Shown: positions 26,483-38,345, counted from the stretch's first letter. The stretch: DNA of 64,000 bases from Lachnospiraceae bacterium (GCA_017416505.1 JAFQCI010000146.1:1-64000), one strand, 5' to 3'. Made by a program: numbers and translations. The notes: generated by a model not told the origin, from the letters alone.

Positions 26483-29400
26483 TTAAACCAAAGTTTCCAC
26501 CTGCTCTTTTATTGTTTCAATAAGGGATTCTGCTTGTTCACTATCCAGGTTTGTAACGCAAATACTTAACTCTTCTATATTTGCCTGCACATCTTCTGTA
26601 TATTGAAATTCCTCCAGTTTAGCCATACTTTCATCCATAGCATCAATATCCATTTCCTCCATGGCCATACTTAACATATCTAAGTAAGACACCACCTCTT
26701 CATAATCTGCAATTTCAGCTTTTTCTCCTTCCTCTAATTGTAATTCTTCCATACATTCCTTTAGCTTCTCTCTATAACTTCTCCATTCCTTTAAGAAAAT
26801 ATCATGCATAGCCTCAATCAATGCCATGTCACCATCTCTTGCTCCATTTTCAAGAAGTTTCGCCATTCCGCCAAGTACTGTGGCACCAATCAGATTCGCA
26901 GAACTTTTCATGGAATGCACCTTAATCCTGTACTGTGTTATCATTTCAGAGTTGTTTCTTTCGTCATAAAATCTTTGAAGACTATCGGCCTCAGAATTTA
27001 AAGTTTTATAAAAAGATGCCACTGTTTCTAAAAGCAATTCCTTATCTGGAAGATGCATTTGTCCATAACTCCAATCGATTCCATCTACCATTGGTAATTC
27101 TGCTACTTCCTGGTACGCTGAATTTTCCACTTCTTTTCTTTCTTTTTCGCCTTCCCCTTCTTCCTCCTCAACGTCAAATTTTAAGAGATCTCTTGGCAAT
27201 AATCTTAGAATCATTTGTTCTAGTTTTTCAGGATTCACAGGTTTGGATAAAAATGCATCAAAGCCCTCTGCCAGATACATTTCCTTTGCTCCGGTAATTG
27301 CGTTTGCCGTAAGTGCAATGACCGGTGTTTCTGCACATAGATTTTCCTCTAATGCTTTCATTCGATGCAAAGTTTCTATTCCATCCATCTCCGGCATCAT
27401 ATGGTCTAAAAATATCAAATCATAATGCCTTTTCGCAATCATTTCCAGACATGCTTTTCCACTCTCTGCTACATCCACGTTTACTTTATTGCATTTCAAC
27501 AAACCTACAAATACTTTAAGGTTCATGGAATTATCATCCACTACTAAAAGATTCGCTTCCGGCGCTGTAAATGTTGACATATAATCATACTCTGTTGACT
27601 GCTTCTGAATCCGTTCTTCTAATTTTCCTACCGGTGTGGAATCTACAATCTGTTGTTCTAATGTAAAGAAGAAACGGGAGCCTTTTCCATACACACTTTC
27701 CACATTTAATTTACTTCCCATAAGCAATAAAAATTGTGTCGTAATATTAATTCCTAAACCGGTTCCTTCAATGTTACGGTTTTTCTTCTCTTCAATACGT
27801 TCAAACTCCTGAAACAGCTTAGAAACATCTTCTTCCTTTATCCCAATTCCGGTATCTTCCACGGAAAATTCAAGAATTGCCTTTCTTCCTTCGATTCTTC
27901 CATCTACATTCAAGGATACACTTCCTTGATGGGTGTACTTAACGGCATTGTTTAACAAATTAATTAGAATTTGACGAAGGCGTACATCATCACCAAATAA
28001 CTTCGATGGAGTATCTTCCTTTACATGAATGTTCAGTTTCAGTTTTTTTGCTTCCGCCTTTGCTTTTACCATATTAGAAATATCATGAATCAAACTGCTA
28101 AAATCATACTCCACAGGAATGATTTCTAATTTCCCGGACTCAATTTTAGAAAAATCAAGAATATCATTGATTAATGCAAGCAGATTCTTTCCGGCATTCT
28201 GGATATCCAAAGCATATTCTTTGATTTGCATATCTTTACATTCTCTTAAAATCATGGTATCCATACCCAGTACTGCATTGATCGGTGTCCGGATTTCATG
28301 AGACATATGGGCTAAGAATTTTCCCTTCGCCATATTAGCCTCCAATGCCTCCTGTCTCGCTTCTTCCGCCAGCTTATTTGCTCTCTCCAACTGTTCATTT
28401 TTCTTCTCAATAAACTCCATATCATGCTTTAAAAGTCTTGCATTTTCTTCAACCTGTTCAGAATATCCCTTCATAAGCTGATCAAAATGCTGATACAACA
28501 TAATGACACCAAAGCAGGTAGTACCCAGACGGCTAAATTTTCCCATATCCCCAACTGCCACAATATACATACGCACAATATCAATCATTCCACCCAGTCC
28601 CATACAAAGCAATGCAATCATTCCATACTTAATGCCTTTACTCTTATTTTCCTTCATAATGTCAAGATAGGATTTCCCAACCACAAGAACTGTAAGACAA
28701 ATCAGGAAATGGGAGACAAATGCCATATTCATAAAATCCACAATATTGAATAACTGTAGAACCAGTTGTACTGCAATATTCAAACAGCATAGTATCAGCA
28801 TCACTTTAAAACGTTTCTTATAGATACCAAGAATGCTATTTGCATAATACATGTCAATGAAAAATGGAATCAGCATTACACATAAAAACACAAGCACAGA
28901 ATACAGAGTCTGATTACCATAAAAAATGTGTAACGTCTTTGTTTCCACAAAATAATATAAAGATGTCACCAGGCAATATCCGCATAAATACTGCATTCCC
29001 CCTGTATTTTGTTTTGACACAAGCTGTATCAAAAATAACAAGAAAAATATAATGCCACAAATCAGAATGACAATATTACAAAAAATCTGAGGAATATTAT
29101 CCTTTAAAAGTTTTAAAATCAAGACATCCCTTTCCCCCACGGTTACACTACTCATTCTTGCTCCGTAATTGGCATAAGGAGATACCATCTCAATCCGTAT
29201 GGTTCCTTCCTGTAAATCTATAGGAATGTCAATAAAATTTACCACACTTCCCGGAGTATGTCCAAAAAATCTTTTATCCTCCACACCAAATTCATAAACC
29301 AATTCTTCCTCTATCCAGACCTTCAATTCCTTATCCGCCGATAAGAAAGACATCGTTTTTCCAAAATACTCCTTTGGTATGGTATTTTCAAGAATCAATA

Positions 29401-29614
29401 TTTCATCCGGTACACTTTCTCCCAAATATGGAAGTTCTTCTATTTCTATACTCTTTCCATCCTTTTGCCAGGTCATTTTCCAGCCTTCATTGAAGTCTTT
29501 TACCTCTCCTTTTGAAAGTGTCATATCATCTACTTTAAACCCAAATACGACGACCAAAATCAGCACAATATGAATTGCTAATATCATCCATAAAATTTTT
29601 CTAAAATGCTTCAT
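26483..29614 (-). CDS. hybrid sensor histidine kinase (HK-REC-Hpt)
   Basis: This is a 1043-residue membrane phosphorelay protein. After one N-terminal helix, an external beta-rich domain (about residues 28-165) resembles the 7TMR-DISM ligand domain. Seven membrane helices follow (about 175-385) and a coiled coil. The kinase core has FLAHMSHEIRTPINAVLGM with the phospho-His, and ATP-binding motifs NLLNNAVKYT, DTGIGI and GTGLGI. A receiver (LLVVDDNSMN; phospho-Asp in LIFLDHMMPE) and an Hpt domain (HSMKSSANLIGA) complete the relay. The final 85 residues are extra acidic helices. No separate output regulator is adjacent; the neighbouring GGDEF protein may be functionally linked. Confidence 0.92.
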   Translation of the reverse strand: MKHFRKILWMILAIHIVLILVVVFGFKVDDMTLSKGEVKDFNEGWKMTWQKDGKSIEIEELPYLGESVPDEILILENTIPKEYFGKTMSFLSADKELKVWIEEELVYEFGVEDKRFFGHTPGSVVNFIDIPIDLQEGTIRIEMVSPYANYGARMSSVTVGERDVLILKLLKDNIPQIFCNIVILICGIIFFLLFLIQLVSKQNTGGMQYLCGYCLVTSLYYFVETKTLHIFYGNQTLYSVLVFLCVMLIPFFIDMYYANSILGIYKKRFKVMLILCCLNIAVQLVLQLFNIVDFMNMAFVSHFLICLTVLVVGKSYLDIMKENKSKGIKYGMIALLCMGLGGMIDIVRMYIVAVGDMGKFSRLGTTCFGVIMLYQHFDQLMKGYSEQVEENARLLKHDMEFIEKKNEQLERANKLAEEARQEALEANMAKGKFLAHMSHEIRTPINAVLGMDTMILRECKDMQIKEYALDIQNAGKNLLALINDILDFSKIESGKLEIIPVEYDFSSLIHDISNMVKAKAEAKKLKLNIHVKEDTPSKLFGDDVRLRQILINLLNNAVKYTHQGSVSLNVDGRIEGRKAILEFSVEDTGIGIKEEDVSKLFQEFERIEEKKNRNIEGTGLGINITTQFLLLMGSKLNVESVYGKGSRFFFTLEQQIVDSTPVGKLEERIQKQSTEYDYMSTFTAPEANLLVVDDNSMNLKVFVGLLKCNKVNVDVAESGKACLEMIAKRHYDLIFLDHMMPEMDGIETLHRMKALEENLCAETPVIALTANAITGAKEMYLAEGFDAFLSKPVNPEKLEQMILRLLPRDLLKFDVEEEEGEGEKERKEVENSAYQEVAELPMVDGIDWSYGQMHLPDKELLLETVASFYKTLNSEADSLQRFYDERNNSEMITQYRIKVHSMKSSANLIGATVLGGMAKLLENGARDGDMALIEAMHDIFLKEWRSYREKLKECMEELQLEEGEKAEIADYEEVVSYLDMLSMAMEEMDIDAMDESMAKLEEFQYTEDVQANIEELSICVTNLDSEQAESLIETIKEQVETLV

Positions 29615-29828
29615 ACCATCTCACCCATAATTCATCCCTATGAAGGGACTTCCTTTCCAATATGTGTTATAAAATGATGATACCCACGAATTGCTCCAGA
29701 CTTTAAACTCCCGCAATTTCAAAACCTTGTAAATCCCCACTATTCGCGCTACTTTCTCGTGTTTTGCAGGGACCAAAGTCATTTTTTTCATGTGAATCAA
29801 AAAAACATGACCTTTTGACCTTGGTACA

Positions 29829-32030
29829 TCATAAAATATACCAGTTTTCTTTACTTCTGTTCTTCGCTACATAAAGAGCCTTGTCCGCATTACTGTATAG
29901 TTTTTCAAAATTACGGTCTGTCATCTCCAATATTCTGGCAATTCCAAAGGATACGCTAACGATACCTGCATACTTTTCTCCTGCCATTTCATTTTGAAAA
30001 TCTATTGCTATTTTCTCAGCTAACGCTTCCAATTCCTTTGCATCAATTCCCTCTTTATAGAAAATACAAAATTCATCTCCACCAATACGACAGGAAATCA
30101 CATCCTCACCTTGTTCCATAAGCGTCTTTCCAAACTTCTCCAATATTTCATCTCCTGCCTGATGTCCGAAACGATCGTTGATCTGTTTAAAATTATTCAA
30201 GTCTATCATAAAAAGACTTCCAAACCCGCCTTGTTCGAGATACTCCTTTAAAAGAGAAGTAAAATAATTACGATTGTAAATTTTGGTCAGAGAATCTTTA
30301 TGAGCCAAATCACTGATCTGCAACAACATCTGATGATGTTCTGTAATATCAAGCATCCATAACATGTATCCCTGAACGTATCCCCCTTCTTCTAAAGGTT
30401 CAATTCGCATTTCATACATTCTGTCTTTTATTTCTAAGTGCTTCACTTTTCCTTCAAAAATGTCTGCTAATGTCTCATTCTCATAAGCATCCTGTTTCAA
30501 AGAAATATGTCCAAACATCTTTTCCATTCTTTCGTTAAAATATGTAATAATATGGTGATTATTAATTACGATAATTCCTTCTTGACCATGATTTAAGGCA
30601 TTCTCACCTGCAAGGGCGATGGAATCAAAATATCCATATTTCGTTAATGCCATGCCCACAAAAATTTCTGCTGCTATTACACCAAAACATGGGATTTCAT
30701 ATCCCCCGGTAAGTCCGATTTCACGAACAAAGTTAGGAATCCATGGACAAAATACTGCAATAAAGGTACAAAGAATTCTTTTCCTTTCTACTCCGCTAGA
30801 ATTTCGCATTCCTTGAATACATACAATCAAACATCCGGTGCAAACCACAACCATATATGCCACGAAAGCAAAAAATCCCCAATTTCGTTCCAGCACCAAA
30901 CGTGGAAAAGGACCATCATAACTAATACCTATGTGTTTATAAAAATACTGGTTTTCCCTTGTCGTAAATAGCATCCACATGATTACCATACCACAAACCG
31001 TCTCTAATGCATAAATAAAAGAAGGAACTTCCTTGTGATACATTTCCGCCACAAAACAGGTAAAGCCAATCATCAGCAAACATTCCCCAAAATATTGCAT
31101 TACGGTAGCAGCATAATATCCACCTACATTTCCCGAGGTAATTTCTAATAAAAATCCAAAAATATAAATACCTCCTGCGAATACCAATATGAGGGTGGCA
31201 GTCTGCCCTCTCGAAGGCTTTGCACAAACTACAACCACAATAACTGCAAACCAAATCAAAAGTGCAATTACATGAAGCGCCACATAGATTTCATATGCCG
31301 TACATCCTTGCACAAATTCTTTGATGATGGCAAGTACAAGAAAGTGTGCCGGATAAAAGAAATAAAAAAAGTATTTTCCAACGATATCTTTTCCTTTTTC
31401 TCCATTGTATTTTCTTAACAGTAAAAGTGGAATCATAAATCCAAGAAGATATAATTTATCATACCATGGCCAGTCATAATGTGAAAAATGCCATATCTCA
31501 TTTAACTTTACTGCCACGATGATAAACACTTCCATGATGACCGTTAAACTGCAAAACCAAATTGCTTGTTTCTTAAATCCTTTTACATAATAAAATACAA
31601 GGATATATAACATCGGCATGATAACCCAGCCACCAACTGTCATGGATATCACAAACAACCCAATGGTAATCATTACTTTCTTCCACCGGACTAATTTCTT
31701 ATTTTCTAAAGTTGCAAGAAGCAATAACCCTAAAAGCAAATCAAATATAATGTTTTGCCGATGATCATACAACTCATGAAAAAACAGATAAAATGGTATC
31801 ATTGCTACCACACTAAAAAATGTCATTCGCTTAATATATCCCTTAATATTAGAAGTGTGCCGGAATCCTTCTGCTATAAAAAAACACATAATAGGCAATG
31901 TAAGCCGTCCAATGATATGCATAATCTGCCCTAAAGGAGTCATAAACTCAACAAATCCCCATGCCGCATGATCACATACCATACCACATATGGCGATGAA
32001 TTTTAGTTGTGTACGGTTCAATCCTTTCAT
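29829..32030 (-). CDS. diguanylate cyclase with TraX and 7TM sensor domains
   Basis: The start MKGLNRTQLK at 32030 follows GGGAGGG. The 733-residue product has a TraX-like acyltransferase membrane domain first (GMVCDHAAWGF, IGRLTLPIMCFFIAEGF, about residues 1-220). A second membrane block of seven helices (about 240-480) resembles histidine-kinase 7TM sensor modules. A PAS-like domain (IIVINNHHIITYFNERMEKMF) and a GGDEF domain (LTKIYNRNYF, RIGGDEFCIFY) finish it. The intact GGDEF implies c-di-GMP synthesis; the RxxD inhibitory site is not present. Joining TraX to a sensor cyclase is unusual. Confidence 0.88.
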   Translation of the reverse strand: MKGLNRTQLKFIAICGMVCDHAAWGFVEFMTPLGQIMHIIGRLTLPIMCFFIAEGFRHTSNIKGYIKRMTFFSVVAMIPFYLFFHELYDHRQNIIFDLLLGLLLLATLENKKLVRWKKVMITIGLFVISMTVGGWVIMPMLYILVFYYVKGFKKQAIWFCSLTVIMEVFIIVAVKLNEIWHFSHYDWPWYDKLYLLGFMIPLLLLRKYNGEKGKDIVGKYFFYFFYPAHFLVLAIIKEFVQGCTAYEIYVALHVIALLIWFAVIVVVVCAKPSRGQTATLILVFAGGIYIFGFLLEITSGNVGGYYAATVMQYFGECLLMIGFTCFVAEMYHKEVPSFIYALETVCGMVIMWMLFTTRENQYFYKHIGISYDGPFPRLVLERNWGFFAFVAYMVVVCTGCLIVCIQGMRNSSGVERKRILCTFIAVFCPWIPNFVREIGLTGGYEIPCFGVIAAEIFVGMALTKYGYFDSIALAGENALNHGQEGIIVINNHHIITYFNERMEKMFGHISLKQDAYENETLADIFEGKVKHLEIKDRMYEMRIEPLEEGGYVQGYMLWMLDITEHHQMLLQISDLAHKDSLTKIYNRNYFTSLLKEYLEQGGFGSLFMIDLNNFKQINDRFGHQAGDEILEKFGKTLMEQGEDVISCRIGGDEFCIFYKEGIDAKELEALAEKIAIDFQNEMAGEKYAGIVSVSFGIARILEMTDRNFEKLYSNADKALYVAKNRSKENWYIL

Positions 32031-32234
32031 ATGATTCTCCCTCCCGTTTTTCTCTATTTTTTGTCTTTTCGATCCTTCTCTCCCATTGACCTTTCCTATC
32101 AATGAAACTCTTACTAAATCACGACATATCTTAGTTAAAATATACCATAATCAGCCGTGAAAGTCGATATATTTATGCACTTTGACAACATATTTTAAAT
32201 GACATGGTAACCCGGCTCTTTTCTTAAACAAAAA

Positions 32235-32283
32235 ACTCCCTTAAAAACAAAATATCTTGATAATATCTTGTTCTTAAAGGAGT
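32235..32283 (-). terminator. serS terminator
   Basis: A long imperfect stem, ACTCCCTTAAAAACAA against TTGTTCTTAAAGGAGT, is followed on the minus strand by a T6 run. Confidence 0.8.
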
Positions 32284-32292
32284 CTGGGATTA

Positions 32293-33573
32293 TTATTTAA
32301 TTACGTCTTTTCCACCCATATATGGTCTTAATGCTTCCGGAATACGGATAGAACCGTCTTCGTTTAAGTTATTTTCTAAGAATGCGATTAACATTCTAGG
32401 TGGAGCAACCACAGTATTGTTCAAAGTATGAGCAAAATATTTAGAACCTGCACCATCGTTTACACGAATCTTTAATCTTCTAGCCTGTGCATCACCTAAG
32501 TTTGAGCAGCTTCCTACTTCGAAGTACTTCTTTTGTCTTGGTGACCATGCTTCTACGTCAATGGATTTTACCTTTAAATCTGCCAAGTCACCGGAACAAC
32601 ATTCCAAAGTACGAACCGGAATATCCAATGAACGGAATAAATCTACGGTGTTCTGCCATAATTTTTCGAACCACATCTTACTTTCTTCCGGCTTACAAAC
32701 TACAATCATTTCCTGTTTTTCAAACTGATGAATACGATATACACCACGTTCTTCAATGCCATGAGCACCTTTTTCTTTTCTAAAACATGGAGAATAACTT
32801 GTTAATGTATATGGTAAATCCTTGTCTTCTAAAATAGTATCAATAAATTTACCAATCATGGAATGTTCGCTGGTTCCGATTAAATATAAATCTTCCCCTT
32901 CAATCTTATACATCATGGCTTCCATTTCATCGAAACTCATAACACCTGTCACCACATCGCTACGAATCATAAATGGAGGAATGCAGTAAGTAAATCCTCT
33001 GTCAATCATGAAATCTCTCGCGTAGGAAATTACTGCGGAATGAAGTCTTGCAATATCTCCCATCAAATAATAGAACCCGTTACCAGCTACTTTTCTTGCA
33101 CTGTCTAAATCGATTCCATTTAATTTTTCCATAATTTCTGTATGATACGGAATTTCAAAATCAGGTACAAATGGCTCTCCATATTTTTGAATTTCTACAT
33201 TCTCACTATCATCTTTACCGATTGGTACACTAGGATCAATGATGTTTGGAATCGCCATCATAATCTTTTTTACCTGCTCTTGTAACTTTGCTTCTTTTTC
33301 TTCTAATTCTGCTAATCTTTCAGCATCCTTATTTACCTGTTCTTTTAACTTCTCTGCTTCTTCTTTTTGTCCTTTTGCCATAAGACCGCCGATTTGCTTT
33401 GAAATTGCTTTACGGTTTGCACGTAGGGCATCTGCCTCCTGTTGGGTCTTTCTGCTTTCTGCATCCAGTTCAATGACTTCATCCACTAATGGAAGCTTTC
33501 TATCTTGAAACTTATTCTTAATGTTTTGTTTTACAATCTCAGGGTTTTCACGTAAAAATTTCAAATCTATCAT
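32293..33573 (-). CDS. serS: seryl-tRNA synthetase
   Basis: This enzyme charges tRNA-Ser and tRNA-Sec with serine. It has 426 residues, the normal length. The N-terminal helical arm (about residues 25-110) that grips the long variable arm of the tRNA is clear. Class II motifs 2 and 3 are present: SPCFRKEKGAHG with RGVYRIHQFEKQE, and NTVVAPPRMLIAFLEN. A GAGG site precedes the ATG. No T-box leader is visible in the 143-base upstream gap. Confidence 0.97.
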   Translation of the reverse strand: MIDLKFLRENPEIVKQNIKNKFQDRKLPLVDEVIELDAESRKTQQEADALRANRKAISKQIGGLMAKGQKEEAEKLKEQVNKDAERLAELEEKEAKLQEQVKKIMMAIPNIIDPSVPIGKDDSENVEIQKYGEPFVPDFEIPYHTEIMEKLNGIDLDSARKVAGNGFYYLMGDIARLHSAVISYARDFMIDRGFTYCIPPFMIRSDVVTGVMSFDEMEAMMYKIEGEDLYLIGTSEHSMIGKFIDTILEDKDLPYTLTSYSPCFRKEKGAHGIEERGVYRIHQFEKQEMIVVCKPEESKMWFEKLWQNTVDLFRSLDIPVRTLECCSGDLADLKVKSIDVEAWSPRQKKYFEVGSCSNLGDAQARRLKIRVNDGAGSKYFAHTLNNTVVAPPRMLIAFLENNLNEDGSIRIPEALRPYMGGKDVIK

Positions 33574-33692
33574 GGTATTTTCCTCTTAATATTTGTATTT
33601 TTCCATATGCTTTCTTTTGTAACACCACATACAGATAAATGAATTATAAACTGAATTATTTTATTTTACAAGTACTATTTTCGCGTTAATTT

Positions 33693-33716
33693 GTAACTGT
33701 TCACACAAACAGTAAC
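33693..33716. repeat. dispersed palindromic element, copy 3
   Basis: GTAACTGTTCAC faces AAACAGTAAC. It is an imperfect copy directly beside the stop codon of the ClpP-like gene. Confidence 0.6.
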
Positions 33717-34382
33717 TTAGTTTATCATACTCTTTAATTTTTCTATGGCGGAGTGAATTCCTCCTACTTCGTTGATAACACCTGCTTTTACTGCATCTTC
33801 CCCTACTAAAATGGTTCCAAGGTCTTTCGTTAAAAGTCCCTGCCGCACCATCATTTCCTCAAACTCTTCTTTTTTTACCTGACTATGATTGGCTACAAAT
33901 CCGGATATTCTGTCCTGAATGATTTTAAAATAATCAAAGGTCTGTCTTACGCCGATTACCATTCCACCCATCCGCACCGGATGAATAATCATAGTACCGG
34001 TAGGACTGATAAAAGAATAATCTGTTGCTACTGCCAAAGGAACTCCGATGGAATGACTGTCCCCAATCACCAAAGATACAGAAGGTTTGCTGATGGATGC
34101 AATCATTTCTGCCAAGGCAAGTCCTGCACTTACATCGCCCCCACTGGTATTATTGATTACCAAAAGTCCCTTTATGTTTGGATTATGTTCCACCAATGCT
34201 AATTGTGGCAATAAATGTTCATATTTTGTAGTTTTATTGGTTGCCGGAGAAATATCATGTCCTTCGATTTCTCCAATAATCGAAATCATGGAAATATGTT
34301 TCCCTTCTTTTTTATCATAAAGCATCGTAATTCCATATTCTTTGATTCTTTCATCCAATAATCTTTCTTCTTCAACGTCCAT
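33717..34382 (-). CDS. ClpP-like serine protease (TepA family)
   Basis: The start at 34382 (MDVEEERLLDER) is preferred because GGAAAGG lies upstream; a longer frame would run into the palindromic repeat at 34431-34463. The 221-residue product has the ClpP/crotonase fold. The nucleophile Ser sits in IGDSHSIGVPLA, the His in TMIIHPVRMGG, and the oxyanion loop is NTSGGDVSAGL. TepA-type proteins are cytoplasmic peptidases linked to protein export in Bacillus. The gene is upstream of serS and divergent from purH. Confidence 0.88.
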   Translation of the reverse strand: MDVEEERLLDERIKEYGITMLYDKKEGKHISMISIIGEIEGHDISPATNKTTKYEHLLPQLALVEHNPNIKGLLVINNTSGGDVSAGLALAEMIASISKPSVSLVIGDSHSIGVPLAVATDYSFISPTGTMIIHPVRMGGMVIGVRQTFDYFKIIQDRISGFVANHSQVKKEEFEEMMVRQGLLTKDLGTILVGEDAVKAGVINEVGGIHSAIEKLKSMIN

Positions 34383-34430
34383 ACTGCCCATCCTTTCCTG
34401 TCTTCTCATCATTTCTATTTTTGATGTTAT

Positions 34431-34463
34431 GTTACTGTACACTCGTACCTCGTGAACAGTAAC
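34431..34463. repeat. dispersed palindromic element, copy 4
   Basis: This 33-bp copy has outer ends GTTACTGTACAC / GTGAACAGTAAC. It is the exact reverse complement of 58923-58955. It lies in the divergent gap between the TepA-like gene and purH. Confidence 0.85.
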
Positions 34464-34527
34464 GATGTTATACATTGCTATAGTATCTGCATTCTCCTAT
34501 TTTTCATTCGTAAATCTAAGAAAACTA

Positions 34528-34556
34528 TTGAAATAAGGAAACAAATCAGCTAGAAT
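34528..34556 (+). promoter_or_regulatory. purH promoter
   Basis: TTGAAA (34528-34533), 17 bases, TAGAAT (34551-34556). The leader is about 85 nt; no purine or ZTP riboswitch pattern was recognised. Confidence 0.65.
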
Positions 34557-34647
34557 AAAATTGGTGTCGTTTTTTATGAGGCAGATAAATGTTTCTATAA
34601 CTTAGACATCATATAATATTCATAGATAAAATGGAGGTACTACCCGG

Positions 34648-36201
34648 ATGAGAGCTTTAATTAGTGTATCTGACAAAACCGGCATCGTGGAATTTGCCAA
34701 GGAACTTGTTAATTTAGGAATTGAAATTATTTCTACCGGAGGAACTTATAAAAAGTTAAAGGAAGAAGGCATCGCAGCCATCGAAATTTCTGAACTTACC
34801 GGTTTCCCTGAATGTTTAGATGGTCGTGTAAAGACATTACACCCAATCGTACATGCAGGACTTCTTGCTATGAGAAGCAATGAAGAACATATGAAAACTT
34901 TAAAGGAATTAAACATCGAAACCATTGATTTCGTAATTGTAAATTTATATCCTTTTAAGGCTACTGTTTTAAAACCAGATGTAACTCGTGCGGAAGCAGT
35001 AGAAAATATCGACATTGGCGGACCAACCATGTTACGTGCGGCTGCAAAGAATTATCAGGATGTTGCAGTTGTTGTTGACCCGGCAGATTACCAGGTAGTT
35101 CTTGATGAATTAAAGGCTTCTAAGGAAGTTTCTTTAGATACAAAATTCTACTTAATGCAAAAAGTGTTCGAACATACTGCAAACTACGACACTATGATTA
35201 TGACCTATTTAAGAAAAGAACGTGGCGAAACTTCCTTCCCACAAACTCTTACTCTTACTTATGAAAAGGTTCAGGAAATGCGTTATGGTGAAAACAGCCA
35301 CCAGAAAGCTGCATTATATAAAGAAATTGCTAACTTAAAAGGTTCTTTAACCTGTGCAAACCAATTACATGGTAAAGAATTATCTTACAATAACATTAAT
35401 GATACCAATGGTGCTTTGGAATTATTAAAAGAATTCGAAGAACCAACTGTAGTTGCCTGCAAGCATGGAAATCCTTGTGGTGTAGGTTCTGCAGATAATA
35501 TTTACGATGCTTGGCGTAAGGCTTATGAAGCAGATAAGACTTCTATCTTCGGCGGTATTGTGGTTGCTAACAGAACCATTGATGAAAAAATCGCAGCAGA
35601 CATTAATTCTATGTTTATGGAAGTTGTAGTTGCACCTTCTTATACAGAGGAAGCGAAAGAAATCTTATGTCAAAAGAAGAATATCCGTATTCTTGAATTA
35701 CCAGATATCAGTGAAAAACAACCTGCAGATGCTTTGGATATGAAGAAAATCAATGGTGGTATGGTAGTTCAATCTATCGACAACCAATTATACAACGAAG
35801 AAGAATTGACTGTAGTAACTGACCGCAAGCCTACAGAAAAAGAAATGGAAGACCTTAAATTCGCATGGAAGGTTGTAAAGTATGTAAAATCCAATGGTAT
35901 TGCACTTGCAAAAGACAAGCAATCTATCGGTATTGGACCTGGACAGGTAAACCGTATTTGGGCTACCGAGCAATCCATCGAACACGCAAATACCCAAATC
36001 GGTGAAGGAACCTGCGAAGGTGCTGTTTTGGCTTCTGATGCTTTCTTCCCATTTGACGACTGTGTAGAAGCTGCTGCAAAGGCTGGCATCACTGCTATTA
36101 TCCAACCAGGTGGAGCAAATCGTGACCAGGATTCTATCGACAAATGTAACGAACATGGTATTGCTATGGTATTTACCAATATGCGTCATTTCAGACACTA
36201 A
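34648..36201 (+). CDS. purH: bifunctional AICAR transformylase / IMP cyclohydrolase
   Basis: This enzyme performs the last two steps of purine synthesis, formylating AICAR with 10-formyl-THF and closing the ring to IMP. It has 517 residues, full length. The N-terminal cyclohydrolase (MGS-like) domain begins [20 protein letters not shown] and contains the conserved DGRVKTLHP. The transformylase domain has KHGNPCGVG and ends [29 protein letters not shown] site precedes it. It stands apart from other pur genes but near guaB, which uses its product. Confidence 0.97.
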   Translation: MRALISVSDKTGIVEFAKELVNLGIEIISTGGTYKKLKEEGIAAIEISELTGFPECLDGRVKTLHPIVHAGLLAMRSNEEHMKTLKELNIETIDFVIVNLYPFKATVLKPDVTRAEAVENIDIGGPTMLRAAAKNYQDVAVVVDPADYQVVLDELKASKEVSLDTKFYLMQKVFEHTANYDTMIMTYLRKERGETSFPQTLTLTYEKVQEMRYGENSHQKAALYKEIANLKGSLTCANQLHGKELSYNNINDTNGALELLKEFEEPTVVACKHGNPCGVGSADNIYDAWRKAYEADKTSIFGGIVVANRTIDEKIAADINSMFMEVVVAPSYTEEAKEILCQKKNIRILELPDISEKQPADALDMKKINGGMVVQSIDNQLYNEEELTVVTDRKPTEKEMEDLKFAWKVVKYVKSNGIALAKDKQSIGIGPGQVNRIWATEQSIEHANTQIGEGTCEGAVLASDAFFPFDDCVEAAAKAGITAIIQPGGANRDQDSIDKCNEHGIAMVFTNMRHFRH

Positions 36202-36283
36202 GATAACAAAAAAATTCCAGTTGGAACCATAAAATATTACTTAGTTTGTCACGCATCATTTTGAATAACAAAGGCATACATTT

Positions 36284-36673
36284 ATGAAAAACAAAATTAA
36301 TATTTTTACTTTTTCACTCTTTGCGTGGTGCATCAGTTTAGTTTTAAATATTATTAGGAGCTATCAGATGTATCAGAAGGATGGCTATACTGCCTCCTTC
36401 GCCGCAGGAGTGGCACTTATGATAATTGTCTGGTTTGGACTTTTATTAATCATTATGGATGTACTTCATCCGATTTCAAAACATATGCTGAATAAGAAAA
36501 TGTCCAAAAAGAAACTTGCAAGTTTCATCGGTTTATTAATTTCCGATATCATGTTGCTTGTACTGGTCTTCTTAATCGCATTTGTGTTTTCTAGTAATTC
36601 ATTTCTTCTGCTCTCCTTTGTTTTATTTACTTTCGGCAGAACCATAGTCCGCCGCAGTTTTTATGCAAAGTAA
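36284..36673 (+). CDS. hypothetical small membrane protein
   Basis: This is a 129-residue product with four hydrophobic segments (about residues 8-25, 38-60, 82-103 and 104-120) and a basic loop between the middle two (NKKMSKKKL). It begins 82 bases after purH on the same strand, with only a weak AAAGG ribosome site. It ends at the terminator at 36706-36742. No family is recognised. Confidence 0.65.
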   Translation: MKNKINIFTFSLFAWCISLVLNIIRSYQMYQKDGYTASFAAGVALMIIVWFGLLLIIMDVLHPISKHMLNKKMSKKKLASFIGLLISDIMLLVLVFLIAFVFSSNSFLLLSFVLFTFGRTIVRRSFYAK

Positions 36674-36705
36674 AGCAAAAGGGATATATACTTTTTAATA
36701 AAAGA

Positions 36706-36742
36706 AAAAGGAAATGCACTCCTAAGTTGAGCATTTCCTTTT
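36706..36742. terminator. bidirectional terminator
   Basis: Twelve-base arms AAAAGGAAATGC / GCATTTCCTTTT with T-rich sequence on one side and A-rich on the other. It separates the plus-strand membrane protein gene from guaB, which converges on it. Confidence 0.85.
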
Positions 36743-36801
36743 CTTTTACTTCTTTTCTATTGTCCTTACTGTCTTCGTTTTGGCTTTCAAACAGCAGTTA
36801 T

Positions 36802-36827
36802 GTTACTGTTCACACTTGAACAGTAAT
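36802..36827. repeat. dispersed palindromic element, copy 5
   Basis: Ten-base perfect arms TTACTGTTCA / TGAACAGTAA with a 4-base loop, located downstream of guaB. Confidence 0.7.
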
Positions 36828-36866
36828 GTAATTATTCCTAATCCATTCGAAATTTAAAAATTTCTT

Positions 36867-38345
<1,479 letters not shown>

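Noticed and set aside
34383..34475. N-terminal extension of the TepA-like protein
   Set aside because: It would encode part of the palindromic repeat; a good ribosome site supports the start at 34382.
34563..34647. Purine or ZTP riboswitch in the purH leader
   Set aside because: The leader is short and lacks the conserved core sequences of those classes.
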